Shown here: piece by piece, positions 36,279 to 46,967 of the stretch
Layout: the number at the start of each line of letters is the position of its first letter
How positions within the stretch are numbered: the first letter of the stretch is position 1
DNA from: Combretum micranthum
Lineage: Eukaryota; Streptophyta; Magnoliopsida; Myrtales; Combretaceae
Reading direction: 5' to 3'
Length of the DNA: 64,000 nt
Assembly (NCBI GenBank): GCA_024138025.1
Contig: JAMXBD010000092.1
Span: 372,001-436,000, forward strand
Notes under the pieces: model-generated
What the model was told of the DNA's origin: nothing
Databases searched by the model: none
Seen by the model: the letters and a program-made list of their open reading frames with translations, nothing else
Made by a program: the position numbers and the translations under genes

Positions 36279-39200
36279 TGTAAACTCTGAGATTTTTCAT
36301 ACAAGTAGAATAGAAATACAAAAATAGAAAATAGAAGGTTAATGTAGGAATCAACAAAGACCTTAGATTAAAACCATAAATAGTAATGAACTTATATATA
36401 TCTTCAAACCCTAAAACAAAGTCCTATAGATAATAATAGATACCAAAGATAAAATTTCGTAACAATTATCAAAAATTAAAAGTATAGAAATAATTTAAAT
36501 GAAATTTCAAGTATATTAGAAAGTAAATAATCAATAAAGCTTATAGTTAGAAAATGGTAAATTAAGGATAAACCGTTAGGGTTATAAATATACAATAGGA
36601 AAAAAACAGATCCATAAAAAACAATCTAAACTTCAAATAAATATTTGAATTACACCATTATTTTAGTTAGGGAATTCTAAAACATAAATTTACCTATTAA
36701 GCTTAGAAAACCTTAATCGCCTAAGATAAAACCTTAAAAATGATTAATCGCATAAAATTAAACTCAAATTTGAACTTGATAATAACCTAGAAAATTTATG
36801 GAAGCTTTTAATAGATTTTTTGAGATAGAACTCTCAAATAACTGACATATTTGTACCCGTTCAACTTAATAGACTACCTTAAAACTATGATAAGTAACTA
36901 ATTAAGTAATTATTATAATAAATAGTAAGCAATTTCGGTGCAAATTGAGAAGGATTTACGAATGGGATCTTCTTGATTTTTGACAACCGAATTTGCAAGA
37001 TAAAAGGGGTCAAGCAGGGTAGAAGAAGTCAACAAATCCAACATATACACCAATTAGAATTACCCACGCAGACACTCATTGAATGCATGAAGAGGCCATG
37101 CAAAACAAGTAAATTCGGTAGATTTTTCTTCTTCCTTGGTTGAGATTTGATGGGCTACCACATCCTTCTCTATATATATACACACACACACACATCTTCT
37201 TAATGAGCAACAAACAAACCCTTAAGTTGAACCAAGACAACCATATTAAACCATAACAACATCACACAACACAACCCAAGAACATCAACAAAAACACACC
37301 AACTCAACTTCATTAAAACATAATACAAGCTTGGAAAAGAAACAACAAGGTAAGAAAATTCATGTTAAGTTAATCTATGTGTTAAACAATAGTTTAAACA
37401 ATGTTATTGTTAAACCTAGGTTCATATCAAGCATTGGGAGAAGATAACACCTACACAACAACCTAAACAAGGTAATAATTAACCTCTTATAACCTTACTT
37501 ATATGTTATGATATATGTAGAAGTTAAGAAATCACAAGTATAAGGATTATAAGATGTTATATGTTGTTATGTCATGAGGAATAGTTACAGACCATGTGAA
37601 AATACTTAGAAGTAGTTTAAATATAAGTACAATACATATATCTTATAAGAAAAATAAGCTACAAATTAAAGAAAAAGGAAAAAGACGATGAACAGTGACT
37701 ATACCGGCCTTATGTTGGCGGTGCAAGTGCTTAACATTGGCATTGTACGCTAATAGGCTGGCAGCCTTCGATTAGCGTATATTAAAACAGAAGCTACATA
37801 AAATTTTATTTTTACGTAATTTGAACGTATGCTGACATTGCACATATTCTACACTAGCGGCGTACAAGCTTACATAGGCGGCCTTTAAGGTCAGCTTACA
37901 TTGGAATTGAGAATGTGTAAAAATTACATGAACAATAGCATAATCTAGTTCATCGCTGGCGGTGTAGGATGCTGGCATATGTGCAAAACTTCTCTATATG
38001 AAGTATGTTTCATCTATAACAGATTATATATATATATATATAAAGAAGAAACAGAACATTAAACATAATAAATAAATATTAGTATGTTTAATACTCGATA
38101 AATACTTGTGTATAATAAAAGATTAAAATTACAATAATTGTATTATATAAGTATATATATATAAGAATAGAAAATGTAAATAAGCTATAATTAAAGATAA
38201 TGAGATACCCGTAAATAACAGATAATAACATGAATAAAGATCAAGAGAAACACGATGAAACTAAAATGATAGAAAATAAACATCAGTTACCATATAATGG
38301 TCGAACTAACGAATAATATAAAAATAATAATTGTAATAATAAAGTACTGAGTTATTAAATATAAACCTTATAATTACGCAATAAAAATGTATATATCAAA
38401 TAAGATTAAGATGAGCAACATGAAAATAAATATTAACTAATAAATATCTGATATCATAGAATCATCACCTTAAAAGACCAATATAGGCAATAGAAATATC
38501 AATATAGGACACTTAGGCATTCATAGAAGTTTAGATATATAATCTATGTTGCATTGATGAATATTTTTATTTGTCTCAATAGGTGATCTTCATATAATTG
38601 AGGATTTCCTAGTTGACTATTATGATTAGACCAAAATGAGTAGGTGAGTAACTCAGATCTATTATATTGTTTGTGTTTGTAACTAGTGACATATGTAATG
38701 CAAGATAATAATATGGTTGTTGTGGAAATATATTTAGTATGTGTTGTGAGTTGTATGTTTAGTTGACAAACAAAGATAATTAAAATGATAATACAAATTA
38801 TTTGATGATTTAAGGAAAGCATGTTATATGTTGTGTGTATAATGTATGATCACCACAAGCTTGGTTAAAAATTATTGGCTTTATAATTAAAACATTCATA
38901 CATTAGATGAGCTACATTATTGCATATTCTAAAAGGGTGACAGCCTGCTATGTATTGGTTTTTTGGTTGTTTGTTAATGCTTAATTTTTCTAAAGTATGA
39001 GTTAACATCGTAATAGTATAAATTTTCACCATAAGGGATATAAGCATCAGCATGACCACCATAGTGACCACGACGAATAAAGGTATCCTCATTACGATTG
39101 GGAATATAGATTGGCCAGTTGTCTTGATCGTAATAGCTTGTACGAAAGATCGTCAGAGCAAGTGAAGATATGTCAATTTTGTTTAGTTCTTCCAATATTA

Positions 39201-39981
39201 TCTTTGTTCTGTCAGTTCCACAAAAACTAAGTGGTAACGAAAAATGCTGTTTATGGTATCGCTTTGAAATTATTAATACTTAAGGAGTTTCTAAGGTATA
39301 ATGCAGGAAATGATCAGTTAAAATATCCTAAAATTAAATTAATAATCCTAAAATGAGAAATCATTTATTTTCCCGTGTACTTAGTCTCTCATGGGTAGGT
39401 GAGTCATTAAGTAATTGTTCTTTAACCCTAAAAAACAGGGCATAATCTATTTTTCTTGTTTAGATTCTAGATCATACAAGCTTGTATATGTGCATATGTT
39501 TGATTATTGCATTACATTGATTTGTTAATAAACTTGCTTAATGTGTAATATGTCTGGTTATTCACTGAGCCCGTGGTTTCGCTCACATTCCTAAAGACCT
39601 TTCAGGTTGATACTCTGACCCTAGCTTGTTTCTTCTAGGAGCATGACTTTGTAAGAATTTAAAAGCTTGAAGATTATGGGAAAGTTGAGATAAGTTATTT
39701 ATTTTTATTTCCTAGTTATAAGTTAATTAGTATTTAAATTATCAATTTATGTATTTAAAGGCTTATAGAATAGAATTATGGTATGTAATATTATTATGAT
39801 ATTCAAGACGTTTGATGGTGGGTGTTTTACTAATTTAAAATTTACATGTATTTATCATTTCTGATCGATGCAACTAAAGGATCATGTTTATTTAAAAATA
39901 TGTCATTCTCTAATGGTAAACTGGTAATAGTATATATTTGTGGCATGTATACTACTACTAGGGTACCCTTGGGGCGTGACA
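36279..39981 (+). mobile_element. Element F: giant-LTR family, copy 5 (3.7 kb)
   Basis: Starts TGTAAACTCTG and ends CTTGGGGCGTGACA; flanks cgttc (36274-36278) and cattc (39982-39986) differ by one base. It sits in the Tekay 3' LTR at a different site from D. TATATATATACACA near 37172, donor AACAACAAG/GTAAGA at 37350, small exon 38583-38643, acceptor CCTTTCAG before 39606. It lacks the 47-bp hairpin. It shares with H the block around GGACACTTAG upstream of the small exon. A GC-rich stretch 37700-37975 carries TAGGCTGGCAGCCTT. Confidence 0.85.
38583..38643 (+). CDS. Element F conserved small exon, frame ending LVDYYD-stop
   Basis: Acceptor TCTCAATAG, then GT and DLHIIEDFLVDYYD with TAG at 38627-38629, exactly 47 nt as in B, C, D and E although the flanking introns no longer align by eye. 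Donor GTGAGT at 38644-38649. Frame open. Function unknown. Confidence 0.45.
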
Positions 39982-40145
39982 CATTCATCGGTCGTTCATA
40001 TCCTTTTAGTTCATTGTTAAACCTATAAATCTAAAACGCCAAAAACATAAATTCATTTGATTTGAGATTTGCTACTTTCAATCGATCTAGGCATATCATC
40101 TTTTTTGGTATCAGAGACAATCATCATCCTTGGCACATCATCATG

Positions 40146-41110
40146 ATATAATGATGTTAGAGTTAGCTGCTAGAGAGCAATTAATAGAAATACCGATGGA
40201 AATGGTGTTTGGAGTAATCAAGGAATTCATAGGAAGCCAATATAATGATCCGAGCAATTCTTCTCTAATAATATGTTCGTGGTATGGTGAATCACGTGAA
40301 AGCTCCCAAAGTCGTAGTGGTAGGTTAGAAATTGATTCCAGCATATGAAATCAAGAATATCACCACACTTATGAGAATCCAAATCAACAGAATTTTGCTT
40401 CATCTTTTGAAAATCTAGTTAACCATACTTCAAGTAAAGAGAAAAATATTGAAGAGATTGTGAGGGGTTTAGAGCTTAAATGGGAAGAAAATTTTGAGAA
40501 GCAACAAGCTGTCATAGAAATTTGGAGACTCAGGAAGTAGGTTTAACTGAATTTGTATCCTCTATTTTTAAACTTGCTAATTCAATATTAGGAGCACTCT
40601 AGTGATGGAAAAGCAAAAGATACCCCATTTAACAATCAAAGCAAGAAGAAGAGAAAGAAGAAAAAGTTGTGTTTAGAGTAGAGAAACTATAGAGCACCTC
40701 TTCAGTGGCTAAGGTTAGAGCAAATGAAGAAAAGCTAGTTTGGGAGACAACTACAGAAAAGCTTGCAAATATGACTATACAGGGGTTTGAGAAGTTAGGA
40801 AAGCAAATTGCAGGTATTGTGAAGCCTTTTACCCCAATTGAGCAAGAAAATGAAATCAATGTAGGGACAAGCAAGCAGGTTGAAAAAGAAGAGACTATGG
40901 CTTCTACATCAAAGCAAATGGAAGATGTGGTACCATAGGAGCACACCCGTATAGTTACTAAGCCCACTATCAAGCCATATGTGCCATCAATTCCTTCTCC
41001 AGGATGATTAAGAAAGAGAAAAGACGATGAGTATGAGAAATTCCTAGAGGTGTTTAAGAAGCTGGAAGTAAATATTCCCTTAGTTGATGTTTTGGAACAA
41101 TCATCTCAAT
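40146..41110 (+). pseudogene. Athila gag remnants
   Basis: Fragments in several frames: MMLELAAREQLIEIPMEMVF and GSQYNDPSNSS (40151-40270), then 40705-40938 with KLVWETTTEKLANMTIQGFE and VKPFTPIEQENE, then KPYVPSIPSPG and DEYEKFLEVFKKLEVNIPLV (about 40970-41090). The PPxPxR-like and FLEVFKKLxINIP blocks stand before protease in Athila Gag-Pol. At least five stops; Gag is also much shorter than the usual several hundred residues, so internal loss is likely. Confidence 0.65.
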
Positions 41111-41120
41111 ACAAGCGCTT

Positions 41121-41564
41121 TTGAAAGAAGTAATGAGCAAGAAAAGAACAATGAATAGGAGAGAGATAGTCATGTTGACTCAGACATGTACTGAAGCATT
41201 GAAGGATGCACTTCCCATTAAGTTAAATGATCTGGGGAAATTTACTTTGGATTGCACCATAGGAGATAGTCGATTCAAGAATGCATTTTGTGATCTAGGT
41301 GCAAGTATCAATTTAATACCCTTCTCTGTGGCTAAGAAATTAGGAATAGGGGATGCAATCAAGAAAACTGAGATGACAATAAAATTAGCTTATTGCTCTA
41401 TTAAAAGACCTATAGGGATGATTGAGGATGTGTTATTGAAAGTAGACAAGTTCATATTTCCAGTGAAATTTGTTGTACTAGATATGGAAGAAGATTCGGA
41501 GATTCCCATCATTGGGCACCCATTTATGGCCACTGCTAGAGCTGTTATTGATGTGAAAAAATAA
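41121..41564 (+). CDS. Athila aspartic protease domain (open frame, 147 aa)
   Basis: The frame includes NRREIVMLTQTCTEALKD, LPIKLNDLGKFTLDCTIGDS, then FCDLGASINLIPFSVAKKLG with the retropepsin DLGAS active site, LAYCSIKRPIGMIEDVLLKV, FPVKFVVLDMEEDSEIPIIG and HPFMATARAVIDVKK. All blocks are in the order of Athila protease and the catalytic Asp is present. GRPFL of the consensus reads GHPFM. It normally lies inside the Gag-Pol polyprotein; here RT does not follow. The leading Met is an internal residue rather than a true start. The frame is the best preserved in the Athila copy. Confidence 0.8.
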   Translation: MKEVMSKKRTMNRREIVMLTQTCTEALKDALPIKLNDLGKFTLDCTIGDSRFKNAFCDLGASINLIPFSVAKKLGIGDAIKKTEMTIKLAYCSIKRPIGMIEDVLLKVDKFIFPVKFVVLDMEEDSEIPIIGHPFMATARAVIDVKK

Positions 41565-41739
41565 AATGGTGTTGAGGATTGAAATAGAGAGCTAAATGTC
41601 AATATCATGAAAAGATGGAAAAAGAACCTTAAATCCACCAAAGCTGACTCAACACTTGACAATTCAAGAGTAGAAGCTTGTAAGAAGAGAAAAGAGGATG
41701 ATCACTTTGATCCTTCTTGAAGAAGAAAGTTAGAAAACA

Positions 41740-43271
41740 GGCTGAGACTATAAAACAAGCACTAAGTGAGAGGCAACCCACAAAATCTTTTTCTTGTAAA
41801 TATTTCTTTTTGTTTTTGTCTTTTGTTTATGCTTCTTTAGTATGTGTGCCCTATTTATGCAAATAAGAGATAAAATTAAGAGCTAAAGAACAGAATTGTA
41901 GACCACAAGAGGATGGACTTGCAAAAGGAATGTAAATGGCTAACTTCTCTATTGCTATACTGGTTGGAACTCAAACTTACATCAACTTTTCAAAACAGGG
42001 AAGTATCGTTATTCTTTTTCTCTTTATTTCTTTCTTGTTTTGAGTTGAATGAGGAATAGTGAGGCACTATTCAATTTAAGTATGGGGGAAAGGATGATGA
42101 GATATGGAGAATGGAGTTGAATATGACTGCTGATGTTTGAATTGTTAAATTGATTGAATATCTATGACATCTAAACTTGGTATTTGAACCACACTTTGAA
42201 GCTATTTGTTCTAAAGCATTATATGGCAATTTTAGGCCAAATTTTTTTCAAAATTTTTATGAAACTGGAGGTTGTATAGAAAGTTCTTGACACCATCTAT
42301 ACAGAAAAGTGGAATTGACTTGTTAGGTGACTTACTCACCTGCTGTTATGATTAGAATACTTAGTTGAAATTAAGTAGTGAAACCTTTAAGGAACAAATT
42401 TCCTTGTATTTAGCCTTAGAATTGGAAGTTGAGAGTAGGTTGAGTCCTTAAGTGAAAAATAAACAGGTCTACTTCTAGGAAAATTTTAGCTTATATATAC
42501 TCTTTTAAGTTATTTCGATAACTTTTCAATACTTAGTGAAAGAGATAGAAGAAACTCTTTACTTAGTGATCCTTTATAAAAAAGTTTTAAATTTACGTAG
42601 CATTCAAAAAAAAAAAAAAGGAAAGAAACGAGCATAACCTTTACTCCACTAACTTAGGTAATTGAGTTATGAGTATCCTGACTTGAATGTTGGAGTGAGG
42701 AAGAGTCCTTAGGGGTCCTTTTAAACTTGGTCACTTAGGTGATTAGCCCGGGATGTGCCGACTCTATGAACTCACTATAACGAAAAGGAATGAAACAAAA
42801 GTTCATCCTTGAACTTTAAGAAAAATAAAATAAAATAAATACTTGTATGAAACAAAAGAATATGAATTCTAAAGTAACAAATGAAATAAGACTTATAATA
42901 AAGAGGGAGAAATTCTAAGGAGTAGATACTACATATTTTCACTCTATGTTGCTAGGACTATATGCTTGTTAATTGTCCAATGAAGTTTAAATGGTTGCTT
43001 TTCCTTATTTCTTTTGGACAAAAGGTTATTTTGTTAAACACAGGATTAAAGTTTTTTGTCTATATTAGTTACTAAATTTTCATTGTGTACTAATCTAATT
43101 ACATGTACCTAGCTTAGTTAGAGCAGTAGGCACCAGAAATACAAGTCATGAACCACAAAAGAAATGATGCTTGAATTGTGAAAGTGAAAAGTTTTGTATT
43201 TTCTATGACAGATTTCTTGTGATCTTATTTATTTTGCTTGAAGACAAGTAAAAGTTCAAGTATAGGGGAGC
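41740..43271 (+). other. Athila region after pol up to the purine tract
   Basis: Starts at ACAAGCACTAAGTGAGAGGC, the sequence normally found after the Athila pol stop, and ends in TATAGGGGAG before the 3' LTR. No env-like frame survives; only short stop-rich frames are seen. The short distance from protease (41564) to here shows that about 3 kb of pol is absent. Confidence 0.6.
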
Positions 43272-44915
43272 TAATAAAGTCTTATTTTACACACTTTTTA
43301 TTGATTAAATTATGCTAAATTATTATTGATTTATAGAAATTATATGGAAATGGAACTTGAGTGTGCTTAATATAGTTTAGGTCTTGAAGGATTTATATGA
43401 CAGATACAAGCAATTAGGGAAGATTTATGTAAATTTGGAGATAAAACAAACAAAGGTTGGCCATAACAAGAAGAATGTCGCTGGCCTTCAACATCGACCT
43501 TTAGCAAAAGGAGATTAAAGCTAGTAGCATTTGAACAACATTACAAACAAACCTTAAAAATTTCATTCAACACTGACAATTACAGGAAAAGCCACCGCCT
43601 TCTTCAAATCAACAGTAACTTTTAATAGAGGAAAACGATTTCAATCTACCTTCTTCAAATTGTTTGTATGCCGGCTCCTAGGGGTTTTACGCTGTCAACT
43701 TTATTCCAATCTTGCATGTCCATAGTTTTAAAAACTCAGACGCTGGCTATTAGGAGATTTGCGTCGTCGGCCTTCATGTAGGCTTAAACTTACACCGCTC
43801 CTAATGTCGATTCAATACAGGCTACCATCTACTCTCGAAAATCATTTTCACTATGTACGCCGTACAAATTAATTTTAAGGCTGCTGGCCTTTGATGTCAA
43901 CCTATCTCCCTGCAACTTTTCATATTTAAACTCCTCTTGTGGATCATTTGAAGGAAAGGAACCCCAGGCACAAAAGAAAAAGACATATTTCCTTGCCCTT
44001 AGATACAGATTAGGGCATAGATTAGTAGTTAACTTTTGTTTTTGATTTAATTAAGGATTCCACACCAAGACCAAGCGGAAAACATCATTTGAATTTGAAT
44101 TCAAGAACAAGATTTTCTTGATAAGGTAATTTTGTTCTTTTCTCATATTCATTTTACGGATGGTGTTTGATACTTGTTTCTTTTAATCTTAATTAGGGTT
44201 TTGAGTTATTGATATGAATCGTTTAATTGATTTTTATCTACTATTCATTGATTCCTTGTATGTGTTCATGTTGTTTATGTTATTTCACAGATAATGTATT
44301 TGAATTGATTCTGGAATTCGTGATAGATTATGATTGTAACTGGAAAATTCTTTTCTAATCGATTCTATGATTATCTAATCATGATTACAGATGACATAGA
44401 CATATGGATTTGAATTCAATTAGGCTTTAGTAAATCAGAAAGATTAGTCAATTGATCACTTTCCTAGGAATAGAGAATATTGATTGGTTAATTAGGTTAA
44501 TTGCTTTCTTTGAAAAAGGGAGTTGTTAACTAGTGCTTGATTGATTGAAAAATTAAACCCATTGACAATTTGGATATGTAAGGATATCTATGGTCAATAG
44601 TATACCTTCAATTTATTTTCAAATCTATTGGTTCTTAACCTAATTCAATTAAGGTGTTGGAAATCCTATGTTTTTGTAGATTAGTCTTATCTCAAAAAAT
44701 CTAAAGATATATTTTTTTGATTTGCCTGGCTATGATAAGGACTAATATAATAGAGAGCTAGTCCTTACTCCCTGTGGACCTGACTCGGTATTCACCGAAA
44801 TTTTATTACTACATATGCACCTAATACACTAGCTAGTAAATATCCGCATATTCAAATGAATTTAAAAAGAGATTAAAAAGAGTTGTAAAAAACACATATA
44901 GAAAAAACATGATCA
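43272..44915 (+). repeat. Athila 3' LTR (1644 bp)
   Basis: Starts TAATAAAGTCTTATTTTAC (first G mutated to A) and ends AAACATGATCA. Collinear with 27210-28870. Confidence 0.9.
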
Positions 44916-45384
44916 GGAGTGAGCAAAAGGGTGATCATCAGGACAAAGGAGGAGAAGGAGTCGATGCTTAAGAGATTTAGAAAGACTTTCATCTAGTGTG
45001 GGAAGAAAAAGTAGACTTTACAATTTTCATTTTTATATCTTGATTATTGTATCTATGATTGATTTTGATTTATGTCATTTGTAATGAAACACTTATTAAT
45101 TATAATGTATTTATGTGGTTATTGTCATTTTGATTCAAAATGCTTGTATTGTTAGGGAGCTTTTATGGTCCTGTTGACGAGATCATTCCATCAACAATTT
45201 AACTGCTAAAATAAATATAGTAAATGAAATATTAACTATTTTAGTAATTCGATCATAGTTAGGTATGGTGTAAGCCATCGAATGATGACGGGACCAGTCC
45301 CATCAAAATTAATTATGGGACCAAACAAAATTCCTGTCTGTTATAATAAGTTTGGTCATGACTTCATTAGAGTCATTGTATATT

Positions 45385-45974
45385 TGACGCAAAGGAGGTA
45401 CGATAGGGTTTATTGCAAGACTTGATTCGCGCACGAATACCCAGCTTGCGATCTTCAAATATCTATTGAATCTGAGAATACCTAGATATCTGGCATCAAA
45501 AGTCGAAACCTACACAAAGAAAACGAATTTTTGAATAGAGAGAACACTCTCAAAGAAATTTCATTAAAAAAAAAAACAATCTATATCTCATATGCCATAG
45601 GGCTTGCATATATATAGGCAAGCTTGAAAGTTGTCATAACCAAAAAGGACTAAAACCTATCAAATAATATTAAATAGCATTTAAAAGGAAAAACTAAAAC
45701 TAATATCCTATTAAAAGACATTAAATCCTATGAAACCGAAATCCAATTAAAGACATTAAATCCTATTAAAAATCCTACTAAATGATACTAAAAATTATTC
45801 TTTAAAAATATTAAATAATATTCTAAAGGCATTGACCGCATTATTAATTACAAATTCGAAAAACCCAAAAGACATGTAAAGTACGCCGCTCCAACGCCGG
45901 CGATGGAGAACTAAAGGCTGGCAGCATAGGTTGCCGACATAGGATTTTCTGTCTCTTCATCCTATGATGCATCA
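45385..45974 (-). mobile_element. Solo LTR, gypsy (Tekay-like), 590 bp
   Basis: Ends TGACGCAAAGG and GATGCATCA with a perfect 5-bp target duplication atatt (45380-45384 and 45975-45979). A TATA tract GCCTATATATATGCAAGCC on the minus strand (about 45608-45626) sets the orientation; in that sense it starts TGATGCATCATAGG, like the Tekay LTR start. It carries the AAGGCTGGCAGC motif (45913-45924). It lies inside the long-TIR element. Confidence 0.8.
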
Positions 45975-46209
45975 ATATTGGATGGCAAGTGTTGATTAAA
46001 GTTGAAGTTTGATGTATACCATGTGGGATACCTTTAAATTCAATATTTGAACATTATTGAATAGGTTTGACAAATGTTGCTGTTGGATAGGCCAATATTA
46101 GTGTCGGATGTATTCAGATTATGGTAGTTTTAGATGTGTTAATTGTGGTTTTAGATGTGTTGTCTAGAGTTTATCGCTAGAGTGCATTCTATTAAAAAAA
46201 AAAACACTT

Positions 46210-46500
46210 CTGATCTTGAACTCATTCTAGATTAATTAAATAAAAGAAAACTGATGGGCACATTCATTGAATGCTCCCGTCATAATTTAAAAAAAATAAA
46301 CATAAAAAAATGAATGCGTCCAACTTCATTTTTTTAAAAAAAATTAATACGATGCAAACGCATTCAGTGGGTGAGTTTTTAGTATTAATTTTTGGATGCA
46401 CATGCTGAATACATTTTTGGTCAATTATATACAAATATTTTTAAAAAATAAGGTATTTTTGGATCAAGTTTGGAAAAGCATGGTACTATAGTACAAAACC
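46210..46500 (-). repeat. Right terminal inverted repeat of long-TIR element
   Basis: Complement of 26357-26650. The outermost bases GTACAAAACC mirror GGTTTTATAC on the left. Confidence 0.6.
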
Positions 46501-46967
46501 CTAAATAGGCTAAAGAAATTTGGCCCGCTTGAACAATGAGCTAAAATTTCTTGACCCTAATCTATCCCACTTTGTATAGGGTTTTGATAAATATTTATAT
46601 TTTAACAACTTATATATGATAGTAAGTTATTTAGAATAGTTTATTTGATATCATATTTCATTTAAAACAATAAGTATATAATTAAAAGAATATGATCATG
46701 TATGTATCATTTTGTCATTCTTTATTTCCATTAATGTACAAGTTTAAGTTGAACCATAAAAGTCTCAGGAACAATACTACATTAACAGTTTCTTCCTACA
46801 ATTTTTTTTTCTCATAGGTTTGGTAATAAGCCAACCCACTTTGGCCTATAGGTTCAATGAGTTTGGTAAAATTGGCCCATTTTTAAATGGGATGTAAAAA
46901 GTTAGCCTTAACCCATCTTTAAAATGGGTCAAATGAGCCAACTTAAACCAAAGCCCATTTGTATATC
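46501..46967. other. AT-rich non-coding stretch
   Basis: No gene. Repeated AAATGGG/CCCATTT-type words (about 46870-46960), also seen at 26341-26356, suggest a small non-autonomous DNA element into which the long-TIR element inserted. The ends are not resolved. Confidence 0.3.

Larger units (their letters stand above)
29011..40140 (+). mobile_element. Tekay/Del-type Ty3/gypsy element, pol-deleted, with insertions in both LTRs
   Basis: LTRs of about 750 bp (29011-33599 with element D, 35673-40140 with element F) start TGATGGAAAT and end GCACATCA. Flanks ttatg (29006-29010) and tcatg (40141-40145) differ by one base. A primer site TAGTATCAGAGC (33605-33616) resembles the initiator-tRNA-Met site TGGTATCAGAGC. 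Only gag, protease and the last residues of pol are inside (2.07 kb); RT, RNase H and integrase are missing. The DLRTN ending before the LTR and the gag type indicate the Tekay/Del chromovirus group. Confidence 0.85.
35673..40140 (+). repeat. Tekay 3' LTR, split by element F
   Basis: LTR pieces are 35673-36278 and 39987-40140 (about 760 bp together), collinear with the 5' LTR pieces 29011-29261 and 33101-33599. GC-rich AAGGCTGGCAGCC and GGCCGGCAGC occur at about 35811-35842. Confidence 0.85.
27210..44915 (+). mobile_element. Athila-lineage Ty3/gypsy element with pol deletion
   Basis: Two LTRs (27210-28870 and 43272-44915, about 1.65 kb each) are similar throughout and flanked by a perfect target duplication ggagt (27205-27209 and 44916-44920). 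A primer site TGGCACCGTTGCGAGG follows the 5' LTR, close to the TGGCGCCGTTGCCGGG site of Athila. The purine tract TATAGGGGAG precedes the 3' LTR. Internal parts kept are gag remnants, an open protease frame (41121-41564) and the region after pol. Reverse transcriptase, RNase H and integrase are absent. A Tekay-like element sits in the 5' untranslated region. Confidence 0.9.
26357..46500. mobile_element. Long-TIR DNA transposon (MULE-like) with nested retrotransposons
   Basis: The left end (26357 onward) and right end (back from 46500) are inverted repeats of each other: both carry GTACCAT[A/G]CTTTTCCAAACTT, then the complementary TATTTTTTAAAAATAT, AAAATTAATACTAAAAA and GCATTCAATGAATGTG-type motifs over about 290 bp. 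Flanks ttaaatggg (26348-26356) and ctaaatagg (46501-46509) could be a 9-bp target duplication with two mismatches, as for Mutator-like elements. Own internal sequence is 26690-27209 and 44916-46200; the rest is the Athila element and a solo LTR. No transposase domain survives, so the superfamily is an inference. Confidence 0.55.

Noticed and set aside
38020..38045. TA microsatellite and similar TA runs as origins or promoters
   Set aside because: Simple repeats; apart from those in the expected promoter position of the LTRs nothing supports a function.
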